From NCBI GenBank assembly GCA_051880395.1, contig JBJENW010000052.1, positions 1-22,964 of the forward strand: a stretch of 22,964 bases of DNA, read 5' to 3'. The position numbers were made by a program, and so were the translations under genes. Every line of letters starts with the position of its first letter. Position 1 is the first letter of the stretch. The notes below the pieces were generated by a model. That model saw only the letters and a list, made by a program, of their open reading frames with translations. It was not told the origin of the DNA and did no database searches. Of this stretch, positions 1 to 9,191 are shown in pieces. The DNA is from JBJENW01 sp051880395 (GTDB taxonomy: Bacteria; Bacillota; Clostridia; Lachnospirales; Lachnospiraceae).

Positions 1-77
1 ATCTACTCGAAATGAAAATCATAGTAGAAATATGGTCGAGCAGATCACTACTTTACGGACTTCCATTTTTTTAAGTC

Positions 78-485
78 TTGACGAAAAACGTCTCAACCAA
101 TCGGTTCCAATACACAGTTTCCGGCATTCGGCAGGGAGAGAAGACAGGGGGCGGCTGGTTCAAAAGTGGCTTTGGCAGAAATGATAGTGAGCTCGGATGG
201 CTGGGATTGGGATGCCTTTGTTGTTTTTCGGTCGGCGGACTGGCTGTGCAAAATTGTACGTGCAAGAAAGAATCCGTTTTTGATTCTTACTTGCGCATAC
301 AATTTTGTGCAGACTGTCCGACATTCGAAAAACAGCAAAAATAAAGCATCCCAATCCCAGCCGTCCGAACTCGACTTCATTTCTGCCTAGCCACTTTTGA
401 ACCAGCCGCCCCCTGTCTTCTCTCCCTGCCGAATGTCGGAAACGTCCGCATAGGACCTCCCCCGGTTGAGATATTTTTCGTCAAA
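78..485. repeat. Long imperfect fold-back element, copy E1 (about 400 bp)
   Basis: Two arms of about 200 bp are near-complementary around a 7-nt loop at 275-281 (stem AAGAATC 268-274 with GATTCTT 282-288). The outermost pairing is TTGACGAAAAA near 78 with the complementary TTTTTCGTCAA near 475-485. Bulges remain, for example CTTTGGCAGAAAT on the left (170-181) against a right arm whose complement reads CTAGGCAGAAAT. A second copy, E2, lies at 13198-13599 in the opposite orientation. E1 lies directly downstream of the maf gene, the last gene of the add operon. Short open frames inside it are by-products of the palindrome. No transposase is encoded. It could be a non-autonomous mobile fold-back element or a structured RNA. 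In the rest of 1-549 I see no gene; 1-77 shows nothing recognisable. Confidence 0.85.
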
Positions 486-531
486 TTCCCCAAAAAGTAG
501 TGGAGTCAGTAACGTAGGGGGTTTGCTCGAC

Positions 532-559
532 AAATCAGTATTTTGCCTTCTACTGATTT
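532..559 (-). terminator. Possible weak terminator hairpin at the end of maf
   Basis: A perfect 9-bp stem (AAATCAGTA 532-540 with TACTGATTT 551-559) with a 10-nt loop spans the maf stop codon. On the minus strand only a short T-rich stretch follows, so termination would be weak. The E1 fold-back just downstream may contribute. Confidence 0.35.
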
Positions 560-1143
560 CCAAGCAGGATATTTTTCTCTAGTAAGCTCTGGTAAAGCCG
601 CGCGATTGGAAGCCCCACCACGTTATTATAGTCGCCGCAGATCTGCTTAATGTATACGGCAAATTTTCCCTGAATCGCATAGGCGCCCGCCTTGTCCATC
701 GGCTCCCCGGTTGCGATGTATGCCCGAATCTGTTCATCTGTCATCGGATACATGGTGACCTGTGTGTCTTCTGCAAAGGTGATCTGTTTCTTTTCGCCCT
801 CACAAAATACGAGTGCCGTGACTCCGGTATACACATGATGTGTACGCCCCTGCAGAGATTTTAACATTTCAAATGCATGTGCCTCATCCCGCGGCTTTCC
901 TAAAATGTTTCCGTCAGATGCCACAACCGTATCAGCACCGAGCACCAATACATCCTCTGTGCCATCCACGACTTTTTGATAGACTTCTTCTGCTTTCTGC
1001 TGTGAGAGTTCTTTCACGACTTCTTCCGGTACCGTGCTGTGGATCACTTCCTCTCCTTCTGCCTTTTGAATCGTAAATGTCACACCAATCTGCTCTAATA
1101 ATTCTTTTCTTCGCGGTGAACCGCTTGCTAATATTACTTTCAT
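550..1143 (-). CDS. maf: Maf family nucleoside triphosphate pyrophosphatase
   Basis: This 197-residue protein is full length for the Maf/YhdE family. These cytoplasmic enzymes hydrolyse non-canonical or excess NTPs (dTTP/UTP type in the Bacillus Maf branch) to the monophosphate and PPi, and were first noted for an effect on septum formation. The N-terminus ILASGSPRRKELL is the hallmark substrate-binding segment; VLGADTVV near residues 67-74 and GKPRDEAHAFEML near 82-94 are further family motifs, and AGAYAIQGKFA near residue 153 is the conserved late motif. The start follows GAGG at a normal distance. It is the last gene of the phosphatase-addB-addA-maf run, 62 bp after addA with no terminator visible between them, so co-transcription is likely. 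Specificity (dTTP/UTP versus modified CTP/GTP) cannot be settled by eye. Confidence 0.95.
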   Translation of the reverse strand: MKVILASGSPRRKELLEQIGVTFTIQKAEGEEVIHSTVPEEVVKELSQQKAEEVYQKVVDGTEDVLVLGADTVVASDGNILGKPRDEAHAFEMLKSLQGRTHHVYTGVTALVFCEGEKKQITFAEDTQVTMYPMTDEQIRAYIATGEPMDKAGAYAIQGKFAVYIKQICGDYNNVVGLPIARLYQSLLEKNILLGNQ

Positions 1144-1205
1144 GTTCTATCCTCTACTTCTTCCCAAAAGATTCCAAACTGTTTCTTGCATTTCATCGTG
1201 CATAT

Positions 1206-4200
1206 TTAAAGCACGATCTCCTGTTTTAATTTTGCCGAATAGATGATCCGTTCCGTTACAGGCTTCCCTGTGATCCGCTCTAAAGCCCGCGCATACAATG
1301 CCAGCTGTTCACGATAGCGGCGCACCAGCTCCTGTCCGTCGTCCACGGAATCGGTTTTGTAATCCATCACGATGATCTGCCCGTTCTCCTCGAAAAATCC
1401 GTCGATGATACCCTGGATCAAAACCAGCTCCTCGCTGTCTGACTCCGGCTGCACTTCTTTTGCCGCAATTCCCATTACGAACGGTTTTTCCCGCATGAGT
1501 GTCTTTTGTTTTTCTGCGGCTGCCATGCGCATGGCAAGCGGTGTGGCAAAAAAGTCTGTGATCTGTCCTGCGCGGATGAGCTCAAACATTTCCTGCGGGA
1601 TTCGCCCGTCTGCCTGCCGTTCTTCTAACTGTCGCATCACACGCCCATACAGATGGCGTCTCTCTTCCTTAGTCAATTCGGGTTTTTCGGTCGGTGCAGC
1701 TGTAAGCACGGCGTTTCTTCGCTCGTCTGATAACGCCTGATAGACATCCACAAAATCCAGACATTCCATCGCCCGGTGAAAGGCACTTCCGCGCAGTGCT
1801 CCCTGATTTTCCTCCACCGTCTCCTGCATAAAACGCGGTATGGGCTCCTTTTCTTCTTCATAGGAAAACCACTGCTCTGTGACGATTTCTTCCTGTTCTT
1901 CCATCGCCTTGTGCTTTAGCTCGGATACCGAAACTTTTGTCTTTACATTCGCCTCTTTTTCAAACGGATAAACATAGGACAATTTCTTTTCTAATGACGC
2001 ATATACAGAAGCATCCACCTGTTTTACCTGCTGTTCAAATTCCTCCCGTTTCAAAACACGGCGGACAGCCTGTGCGGTCTCCTGCTGTTTTAATTCTTCC
2101 ATCGTCACCTGACGGATCTTATAGCGCACCTGATTCGCTGCTAAAACCGGAACCAGCCAGTCAAAATACGACGCCGCTTTTACCCGTGCAAAAAAGCTGC
2201 TTTTTTTCTGAAGTTCCAATTCTTCCCGCTCCTCACACAGGCTCTGCAGTTTCTCTGCTGCATCTTTCACGGACGCCGTCATGATCAGCCGCTCCTTTGC
2301 TCTTGTCAGTGCCACATATAACACCCGCAGTTCCTCCCCGAGATTTTCCAGTTCCGTCTCTTTTACCAGCACTTTTTTCAATAATGTCGGCTTCTTTGTC
2401 CGCCGTTCTCCGTCCACATAATCGAGTCCTGCCCCCAGCTCCGGGTGCAGGATCAGACGGGCGCGACTGTCCTGCTTGTTGAACTGCTTTGCCGTGGCAC
2501 CTACAAATACAACCGGAAATTCCAGACCTTTACTCTTGTGGATGGTCATGATGCGCACCGTGTTGTCCGCCTCCCCGTTTAACTCTGCCTCGCCGAAATC
2601 TACCTGATACTTCTGCAGCTTTTCGATATAACGGACAAAATGAAACAGTCCACGGTAACTGGTCGCCTCATACGCGATCGCTTTTTCCACCAACATCTGA
2701 ATATTGGCACGTTTGCGTGCCCCGCCCGGCAGAGCGGCCACATAATCCGCATACCCGGTCTCTGCCAAAACCTCCTCGATCAGCTGATGGATCGGCAGAT
2801 ACACCGCTTTTTGACGATACCGCTTTTGCATACGCCAAAACGCCCGCAATTTTTCCTGCAGGGGCACCTCGATCATTTCCGTATGGACCTCTGTCTCTGT
2901 CAATGTCTCATACGCATCGGTTCCGTAGAGCGCGTATCGCTTCACCGCCTCACAAAACGGCAGTTTCAAAAAGGCCGCCTTGATCTTTGCCAGTTCCTCC
3001 TCGCTGATTCCGACGAGTGGCGAGGTCAAGACTGCCGTCAGTGGGATATCCTGCTTCGGATTATCTAACACGCGCAAAAGATTTAGCACCGTTTGAATCT
3101 CGATCGTAGAAAAGTACCCGGTCCGCGATTCGGTGTGCGCCGGAATCCCTGCCGCCTCCAAAACCTCCACATAGATATCCGCCGTCCCGGTAAAACTGCG
3201 AAACAGAATCACGATATCACTATAACGCAAAGGCCGCAACTCTCCCGTCTCTTTATCCGTCACTTTCTGTGTCTGCATCAGCTCCTGAATCCGCTTTGCC
3301 GTCATCGCCGCTTCCATTTCAAATCCGCTGCCGCCGGTTTCCTCCCGCTCCTTCGGATCACAGACCAAAAGCTCCGTCTGAAACTGATTCGGATCTTCCC
3401 GCTCAGGGAACGTTGCCCCACAGTTTAGCTGCGCCGCCTCGTTATACTCGACATTTCCGAGATCTTTTTGCATAATGTCAAAAAAGACATCGTTTACCGT
3501 CTCCACGATCTCTTTGCGGCTTCGGAAATTTTTGTGCAGATCGATGCGCTGCTTCTTTTCGCCGTCAGTCTCATACGTCTCATATTTTTCCATGAAAAGT
3601 TCCGGTCTGGCAAGACGGAACCGGTAAATGCTCTGTTTCACATCACCCACCATAAACAGGTTATTCTGTCCCATCCGTTCTCTGGAGATGGCCGTCAAAA
3701 TTGTTTCCTGTACATAGTTGCTGTCCTGGTACTCGTCGATCATGATCTCCTCAAACCGTTTGGAAAACTCCTTTGCGGTATCCGTCGGCTCTTTTGTCTC
3801 TTCATCCACCAGAATCTGTAAGGCCAGATGCTCCATATCCGAAAAATCGATGACATTTTTTTCCCGCTTTTTCGCCGCAAACGCTTCGGAAAATTCGCGT
3901 GTCAGACGCACTAATACTTTTAGATATGGCGCCGTCTTTTTTATCGTCTCCACGATCTCCTCATCAGAGGCAAAAAAGAACTGCTCTTTGATCTTTGTGA
4001 TCTCTTTTTTCACAGCATCCCGGGTATTTTTGACCTCGTCTTTCTTCTGTGTACTGCCGGCAAATTTACGTGAAACGCCGAGTTTTGCAAAGTTCAGGCT
4101 CTGCAGCGCACTCCGATAGGAACACCAGTCTGTGGCAGAACTTAACACCAAAAGCTGGTCTACGTCGCTTTGCACTGCCGCCTCATACATATCCGGTCCG

Positions 4201-4925
4201 TCTGCATCCTGACAGAGTGTGAGACAGCGCTGCATTTCCTGAGAAAAACCCTTTGCCATATCCCGCAGATACTGCAACAGATGCTGCATCCAGTCTGCCT
4301 TCGGCAGCGCGTCTGCATCCGGGATATCATAACTTTTTTCCACCTGTAACAGCCACTCATCCGGCCACGGATAACTCATCGAATACTGATACAGTTTCAT
4401 CACCATATCCCGGATCGCATTGTCACTTTTCGCCGCAGAATACAGATCCGAAAACGCGAGAAATTCCGGGTCTGCTTCCTCGTACTGACGGATCATCAAA
4501 GCATCTAACACATCACTTTTCATCAAAGCCATTTCGCCCTCGTCCGCCACACGAAATCCCGGTTCCAGATCGATCTTGTGAAAATAATTGCGGATCACAT
4601 ACAAACAAAAACTGTCAATCGTGGTGATCTGTGCATTATGTACCAGTGTCAGCTGCCGCTGCAGATTGAGATTTTCCGGGTCTTCCATCGTTTTTTTTTC
4701 AATGGCATCTGCAATTCGCTCGCGCATCTCGGAAGCTGCCGCATGGGTAAATGTCACGACTAAAAGACTGTCGATATCCACCGGTGCATTTGGGTCTGTG
4801 ATCTTTTGAATGATGCGCTCAACGAGCACCGCCGTCTTTCCGGAACCCGCTGCCGCCGAAACCAAAATATTTTTTCTGCGTGTCTCAATGACCTGCCTTT
4901 GTTCCTTACTCCACTGAATCGCCAT
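1206..4925 (-). CDS. addA: ATP-dependent helicase/nuclease subunit A (AddA)
   Basis: AddA is the SF1A helicase-nuclease subunit of AddAB, the Firmicute counterpart of RecBCD. It resects double-strand breaks up to Chi and loads RecA. The 1239-residue length fits the family. Visible motifs are Walker A AAGSGKT at residues 25-31, Walker B DEYQD at 397-401, helicase motif VALTRAKERL near 870, and the RecB-type nuclease motif with D1188 and K1190 (MDYKTD). I chose the start at 4925 because AAGGAGG lies 6 nt upstream and the protein then begins MAIQWSKEQ as expected. A start ten codons further up would precede that site. The first codons overlap the end of addB by 20 bp, indicating translational coupling. 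Confidence 0.97.
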   Translation of the reverse strand: MAIQWSKEQRQVIETRRKNILVSAAAGSGKTAVLVERIIQKITDPNAPVDIDSLLVVTFTHAAASEMRERIADAIEKKTMEDPENLNLQRQLTLVHNAQITTIDSFCLYVIRNYFHKIDLEPGFRVADEGEMALMKSDVLDALMIRQYEEADPEFLAFSDLYSAAKSDNAIRDMVMKLYQYSMSYPWPDEWLLQVEKSYDIPDADALPKADWMQHLLQYLRDMAKGFSQEMQRCLTLCQDADGPDMYEAAVQSDVDQLLVLSSATDWCSYRSALQSLNFAKLGVSRKFAGSTQKKDEVKNTRDAVKKEITKIKEQFFFASDEEIVETIKKTAPYLKVLVRLTREFSEAFAAKKREKNVIDFSDMEHLALQILVDEETKEPTDTAKEFSKRFEEIMIDEYQDSNYVQETILTAISRERMGQNNLFMVGDVKQSIYRFRLARPELFMEKYETYETDGEKKQRIDLHKNFRSRKEIVETVNDVFFDIMQKDLGNVEYNEAAQLNCGATFPEREDPNQFQTELLVCDPKEREETGGSGFEMEAAMTAKRIQELMQTQKVTDKETGELRPLRYSDIVILFRSFTGTADIYVEVLEAAGIPAHTESRTGYFSTIEIQTVLNLLRVLDNPKQDIPLTAVLTSPLVGISEEELAKIKAAFLKLPFCEAVKRYALYGTDAYETLTETEVHTEMIEVPLQEKLRAFWRMQKRYRQKAVYLPIHQLIEEVLAETGYADYVAALPGGARKRANIQMLVEKAIAYEATSYRGLFHFVRYIEKLQKYQVDFGEAELNGEADNTVRIMTIHKSKGLEFPVVFVGATAKQFNKQDSRARLILHPELGAGLDYVDGERRTKKPTLLKKVLVKETELENLGEELRVLYVALTRAKERLIMTASVKDAAEKLQSLCEEREELELQKKSSFFARVKAASYFDWLVPVLAANQVRYKIRQVTMEELKQQETAQAVRRVLKREEFEQQVKQVDASVYASLEKKLSYVYPFEKEANVKTKVSVSELKHKAMEEQEEIVTEQWFSYEEEKEPIPRFMQETVEENQGALRGSAFHRAMECLDFVDVYQALSDERRNAVLTAAPTEKPELTKEERRHLYGRVMRQLEERQADGRIPQEMFELIRAGQITDFFATPLAMRMAAAEKQKTLMREKPFVMGIAAKEVQPESDSEELVLIQGIIDGFFEENGQIIVMDYKTDSVDDGQELVRRYREQLALYARALERITGKPVTERIIYSAKLKQEIVL

Positions 4926-7900
4926 CGTCTTCCTCCTTTTTTTCCTGCACCGCAATCTCGCCCATCTCTTCTCTCATTTTCTCGATGATTGCCTCGTTTG
5001 GCGCGATCTCTGCGAGTTTTCGTTTTTCAAATCCCGGCAGTTTCTCGTCAAACCCGCAGATTCCTGTATACGGACAGTAACTGCAACTGTCCTTTGTGTT
5101 CAGACAGTACGGATCGGCATCCACCTCGCCCTGCACGATGCGCTCGCCTAGTTCTTTCATCTTGTACTGCACAAAACGGGACATCGCCTGAAACTCTTCC
5201 TCTGAAACCACCTTTGAGGACTTCGAGAGTGCGCCGCTTTTTGTCACACCGACCGGGATGACATTCGACGCTCCGCTAAGTTCCTTATCCATCGCGCGAT
5301 ACACTTCTTCCTTGCTGTTTACGATCCCGTCCGGTTTTAATGCCTTTAACAACTCCTGCCAGATCTCCTCCTGTGTCATCGGCTCTGTCTCATCCACCAG
5401 CGGGTCATCGAGGTGATAATAAAAAATGCCCGCCGGATGAATCTCTTTGTCCGGATATTTTTTCTTCATCAGCTCCATCGCCGCATTAAGATAGACCAAA
5501 AGCTGCAACTGCATACCATAATACAGAGAAGCCAGCTCAAATTTCGTATTTCCCGACTTGTAATCAATGATCTTTACATACAGCCTGCCCTCGATCTCCA
5601 CAGTATCCACACGGTCGATGCGCCCACGCAGACGCATTTTTTCTTCCTCGCCAAGTGTCAGATTCACCGTATCGAGATCCTCCGCAAATGCAAACGACAC
5701 CTCATAATTTTCCGGTTCAAACGTTCCGCTTTGCACCTGCTTTTGCAATGCCCAGACCGTCCGGTCGAGAATCCGTTTCATACGGTTTGCCATATAGGCG
5801 TTTTCTGCATTGTCATACAGTGCTTCCCCGTGATACAGCGCCAACGCCTCCTCAAACGCTTCCTTCAACAATCTCTGGCTGGTCTCCTCGTCAATATCAA
5901 ACCAGGAATACCCGCCTTTTTGCAGCTTTTGCGAATAAAATTCCAGCGTACTGTGAAAAATATTTCCCATATCCACCGGTGCAAATTCACACAACTGCCG
6001 CTCGGAAAGTTTCAGCCCATACGTCAGAAAATGTGCATAGGCACAGGAGGCAAACTGCTCTAAACGTGTCACGCTGTTTTCCAGCACCAGCCCATACAGT
6101 GCCTGCGCGGTTTTGTGTGTCAGCCTCTCTTTCTGATGCGAAAAAAACGCCGCATCCTTCAACTCTGCACTCTTTTCTCTCCACGCATCCTGGGACTGAT
6201 ACCACGCATCTAACGCGCAGAAAGCTGCATCCTGTGCTGCCGTATCTTTCTTCTGAAGACCATTGATATAATAGCGCAGACTGCTCTTTGGTGTCACCAC
6301 GGCACGCAGTGTATCCACGGATTCTTCCTGCACTGCAATCTTTGGAAACAACTTTTTCAGTGTCCCGATCAGATACGACGGCCGCTTCGCTTTTCCCTCT
6401 GCATCCACCTGCGCATACGTCACATACAGCGCACGGCTCGGTTTTGTCAGATTCAGATATAAATAATTCTTCTGGATAAACACTTTTTCCCTGCCGGACG
6501 GTGCCAATTCAATATCCTTTTGGGCCAGACGCTGCCGCTCCATCTCAGATAAAATTCCGCCGCCGTCATCCATTTTCGGAATGATGCCGTCGTTTACACC
6601 GATAAAAAATAACATCTGCACCTGATCGAGACGTGTCCTTTGAATATCTCCGATCGTCACACGGTCATACCCCGGCGGGATCACACCGACCTTTGCCGCT
6701 TCAAATCCCGCATCCAGGATCTCTCTATACTCTTCCAACGTCAGAATTTCATCCCCCAGAAGGTCCACGACTTTATCAAACAGATCCATCACAATCCCAT
6801 AAATCTGCTCATACTGCTTCGCCCGCGCCAGATCGCCCTGTTCTTCAAATGCCTGACAATACGTTTGCATCTTTTTTGCCATCGCATGATCTTTCAAAAA
6901 CAGATACAACGCCGTCGTCCACTCCCGCACGGTACTGCCTTTTTTCTGAAACACTTCGATCAATGGTGTCAGATATCCCATGATCCCTGCACGGATCTGT
7001 TCCGGTTTTTCCACCGCTTTCTCGTCCCACTGATACGGCACCTTCACCCATTTTTGCGACCAGCGTTTTTTCCCACGGATGCCAAGTGCCAGCACATAAT
7101 TTTCCAGGTCATCGCACTCCTCGGCAGTCACGTCACACAGCCCGGTTTTCAGATACCGAAATATACTTTCATAGGAAAAATCCTGTTCCACGATTTCCAA
7201 AACCGCGCGGATACACTCGATCAAAGGATGAAATAAAATCGTCTGTTTGCTGTCCAAAAAGACCGGAATGTCGTATCCTTCGAACACTTCCTCGGCATAA
7301 TTTCCATACTGCTCTAAATCCCCCGTCACCACAGCAAAATCCCGATAGCGCATCTTTTGTTCTCGCACCAGATGACTGATTTTTTGTGCGACATATTCCA
7401 GCTCGCTTTTCGGGTCTTTTAAACTGATAAGCTGTACCTGTTCGGTCAGATTGGGATACTGGCGAAATCTGCGTCGAAACAGGTTCTGCTCCAAAAAGTA
7501 TAACGCATCCGCCTGCCGAAACCGCTTCTGTTCTCCCCCTCCTAACACCACGGGATTTCGTATTTCCGTTCTGGTTTCCTGAGCGATCTTTTGCAGCTGA
7601 CGGATTGTTTTTTTACTCATATAAAACAGCTCTTCCATACGCGGTTCACTGTAAAAATCTTCCTTCTCATCGATGCACAGGCTTACGATCACATCCTGCA
7701 AGATTGGAAACAGCCGCTCTAAAAGCGTATTCTGAATCGGTGTAAATCCGGTAAACCCGTCGAGAATGAGCACACTGTTTTTCAGCATTTGAGATCGGTC
7801 TGCAAGCTGTGCCAACAGATCGAGCACTTCCTCCGACGTGATATACGTTCCCTCCAGATAGTCCAAAAATCCCTGATACATACACTCCACGTCGCGCATT

Positions 7901-8364
7901 TTTCTGACAAACGGCTCATTGTCCTGCACCCCTTCCAGAATCCTTTCGATATCGGAGGGTGCGATGTTATACTGCATCAACTCGGAGATCAGCGATTTGA
8001 TCTCACTGATATAACCGAGTTTTTTGATATTTCCTTTTAAGACCGTCAGATTCTCTTCTTCCTTTTGCGCGATTTTTCGCAAGACCAGATTTTTTCCGGT
8101 CTCCTCTAAGATCACCACATCATTTTTTCCGAGCTCGTCAAACACACGAAACGCCATACGCTGAAAGCTCAGAACATCGATATTTAAAATCGCATGACTC
8201 GGCTGACGCTTTACCAGCTCTTTTTGAATTGCCATGGTAAACTGCTCCGGAACCACGAACAGATAGTTGAACTCCGGGTGTTCTGCCGCGTCTTTGATCA
8301 CTTTTTCGTATAAATATTCCGACTTTCCACTGCCGGAACTTCCCAAAACAAATTGTAGTGCCAT
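4906..8364 (-). CDS. addB: ATP-dependent helicase/nuclease subunit B (AddB)
   Basis: AddB is the partner of AddA. In the characterised enzyme its helicase-like N-terminus takes part in Chi recognition and its C-terminus is a second RecB-family nuclease holding a 4Fe-4S cluster. The 1152-residue length is typical. Walker A GSSGSGKS is at residues 8-15. The nuclease core shows IIDYKSG. Four cluster cysteines are present with the expected layout: C774 (FASCAYAHF), then C1094, C1097 and C1103 (CSYCPYTGIC). The cluster and nuclease therefore look intact. The start sits 2 nt after an AGGAGGAGG ribosome binding site that overlaps the stop codon of the upstream phosphatase gene. It overlaps addA by 20 bp. 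Confidence 0.97.
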   Translation of the reverse strand: MALQFVLGSSGSGKSEYLYEKVIKDAAEHPEFNYLFVVPEQFTMAIQKELVKRQPSHAILNIDVLSFQRMAFRVFDELGKNDVVILEETGKNLVLRKIAQKEEENLTVLKGNIKKLGYISEIKSLISELMQYNIAPSDIERILEGVQDNEPFVRKMRDVECMYQGFLDYLEGTYITSEEVLDLLAQLADRSQMLKNSVLILDGFTGFTPIQNTLLERLFPILQDVIVSLCIDEKEDFYSEPRMEELFYMSKKTIRQLQKIAQETRTEIRNPVVLGGGEQKRFRQADALYFLEQNLFRRRFRQYPNLTEQVQLISLKDPKSELEYVAQKISHLVREQKMRYRDFAVVTGDLEQYGNYAEEVFEGYDIPVFLDSKQTILFHPLIECIRAVLEIVEQDFSYESIFRYLKTGLCDVTAEECDDLENYVLALGIRGKKRWSQKWVKVPYQWDEKAVEKPEQIRAGIMGYLTPLIEVFQKKGSTVREWTTALYLFLKDHAMAKKMQTYCQAFEEQGDLARAKQYEQIYGIVMDLFDKVVDLLGDEILTLEEYREILDAGFEAAKVGVIPPGYDRVTIGDIQRTRLDQVQMLFFIGVNDGIIPKMDDGGGILSEMERQRLAQKDIELAPSGREKVFIQKNYLYLNLTKPSRALYVTYAQVDAEGKAKRPSYLIGTLKKLFPKIAVQEESVDTLRAVVTPKSSLRYYINGLQKKDTAAQDAAFCALDAWYQSQDAWREKSAELKDAAFFSHQKERLTHKTAQALYGLVLENSVTRLEQFASCAYAHFLTYGLKLSERQLCEFAPVDMGNIFHSTLEFYSQKLQKGGYSWFDIDEETSQRLLKEAFEEALALYHGEALYDNAENAYMANRMKRILDRTVWALQKQVQSGTFEPENYEVSFAFAEDLDTVNLTLGEEEKMRLRGRIDRVDTVEIEGRLYVKIIDYKSGNTKFELASLYYGMQLQLLVYLNAAMELMKKKYPDKEIHPAGIFYYHLDDPLVDETEPMTQEEIWQELLKALKPDGIVNSKEEVYRAMDKELSGASNVIPVGVTKSGALSKSSKVVSEEEFQAMSRFVQYKMKELGERIVQGEVDADPYCLNTKDSCSYCPYTGICGFDEKLPGFEKRKLAEIAPNEAIIEKMREEMGEIAVQEKKEEDDGDSVE

Positions 8365-8376
8365 AGCCTCCTCCTA
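8365..8376 (-). promoter_or_regulatory. addB ribosome binding site overlapping the upstream stop codon
   Basis: On the minus strand the phosphatase stop TAG (8376-8374) supplies the first bases of the Shine-Dalgarno run AGGAGGAGG, followed by CT and the addB ATG at 8364. A ribosome terminating on the phosphatase gene sits directly on the addB initiation site, so the two are probably translationally coupled. Confidence 0.8.
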
Positions 8377-8913
8377 TTGTTTTTTCTCCCAGATTATTTT
8401 ACAAAGTTTTTCTGCGACCAATGCCAGTAAAATTCCGATGACTGCTCCCCCTGCCACATCGGTTGGAAAATGTACCCCTACATACAGACGAGAAAATGCG
8501 ATCAAAATCGCCAGTACCAGTGCCGGCACGCCATATCTTTTCGGCAGGTTGCGCGCCATCACGACCGCCGCCGCAAACGAACTGCCTGTGTGTCCCGACG
8601 GAAATGAAAAATCTCTTTGTCTTTCAATTAAAATCTGAATTTCCGGGATGCGGTCATACGGACGAATCCTTGCCACGATATTTTTTAGCAGCAGATTGTC
8701 CACGATCAGGGTAAACACGAGCGAGAGTGCTGACATCCATCCAACCTTTCGTGTCTTTGGAATCAAAACCAGGATTGTTGTCAACACGATCCAGATGATT
8801 CCCGCATCCCCTAAATGTGTGATAAAACGAAAAAACGGGGTCAGTGCGCTGCACCGGAGGTGTTCCTGAATCCAGAGCAGGATCTGACCATCGATTGTAA
8901 CAATTGTATGCAT
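8374..8913 (-). CDS. PAP2 superfamily phosphatase, integral membrane
   Basis: This 179-residue membrane protein carries all three signature motifs of the lipid phosphatase/PAP2 family: K77-x6-R84-P85 (KNIVARIRP), PSGH at 105-108, and SR-x5-H-x3-D (S141 to D152, SRLYVGVHFPTD). H108 and H148 are the expected catalytic histidines. Several hydrophobic spans (about 36-51, 60-75, 110-122, 128-142, 153-170) fit a 5-6 TM topology. Family members dephosphorylate undecaprenyl pyrophosphate or phosphatidate-type lipids outside the membrane, and the substrate here is not determined. The start at 8913 follows GGAGG with 4-nt spacing. A 24-codon upstream extension would run into the fold-back element and is rejected. 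It is the first gene of the addBA-maf run, probably a positional rather than functional association. Confidence 0.9.
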   Translation of the reverse strand: MHTIVTIDGQILLWIQEHLRCSALTPFFRFITHLGDAGIIWIVLTTILVLIPKTRKVGWMSALSLVFTLIVDNLLLKNIVARIRPYDRIPEIQILIERQRDFSFPSGHTGSSFAAAVVMARNLPKRYGVPALVLAILIAFSRLYVGVHFPTDVAGGAVIGILLALVAEKLCKIIWEKKQ

Positions 8914-8940
8914 ATTTCCTCCTTTTTTCGATCTCCGGAC

Positions 8941-9124
8941 GCTCCGGCACCCGGCAGATTCGCGCTGCCCGGACAGGGGCAACACTCCGGCGAGCTAAGT
9001 TCTAACTGCGACTAAGAAGCTCAGGATTGCCTTCGCGCCTAAGTCTCCGTAAGAACTGGATCTCGCCTCCGCTAAATACGCCCCTCAAACGTCCGGGCAG
9101 CGCGAATCTGCCGGGTGCCGGAGC
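8941..9124. repeat. 184-bp fold-back (MITE-like) element with perfect 34-bp terminal inverted repeats
   Basis: Positions 8941-8974 and 9091-9124 are perfect reverse complements over 34 bp (tips GCTCCGGCACCCGG and CCGGGTGCCGGAGC). The pairing continues inward: AGGGGC with GCCCCT, then GGCGAG and AGTTCT on the left with AGAACT and CTCGCC on the right. It is markedly more GC-rich than its surroundings, encodes nothing, and lies just upstream of the phosphatase ribosome binding site, where it could affect expression of the add operon. I see no clear target-site duplication. Confidence 0.85.
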
Positions 9125-9160
9125 TGTGTATTGAATATTGAAAATTGAAATTTCCATCTG

Positions 9161-9189
9161 TTCTAGTGTACTGACACATTCATTTTCAG
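9161..9189. repeat. Partial extra copy of the tip of the adjacent fold-back element
   Basis: This 29-bp segment (TTCTAGTGTACTGACACATT and following bases) matches the complement of the right tip of the element at 9192-9361 (TTACTAGTGCACTGTCTCATT) at most positions. It lies immediately outside the left tip. It may be left over from nested insertion or imprecise loss of a second copy. Confidence 0.45.
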
Positions 9190-9191
9190 TG

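Noticed and set aside
78..390. Several open frames inside the E1 fold-back
   Set aside because: They mirror each other on both strands because of the palindrome, lack ribosome binding sites and are not preserved in E2.
1150..1205. Possible 18-codon gene between addA and maf
   Set aside because: It starts 2 nt after the addA stop with a poorly spaced ribosome binding site and shows no recognisable features.
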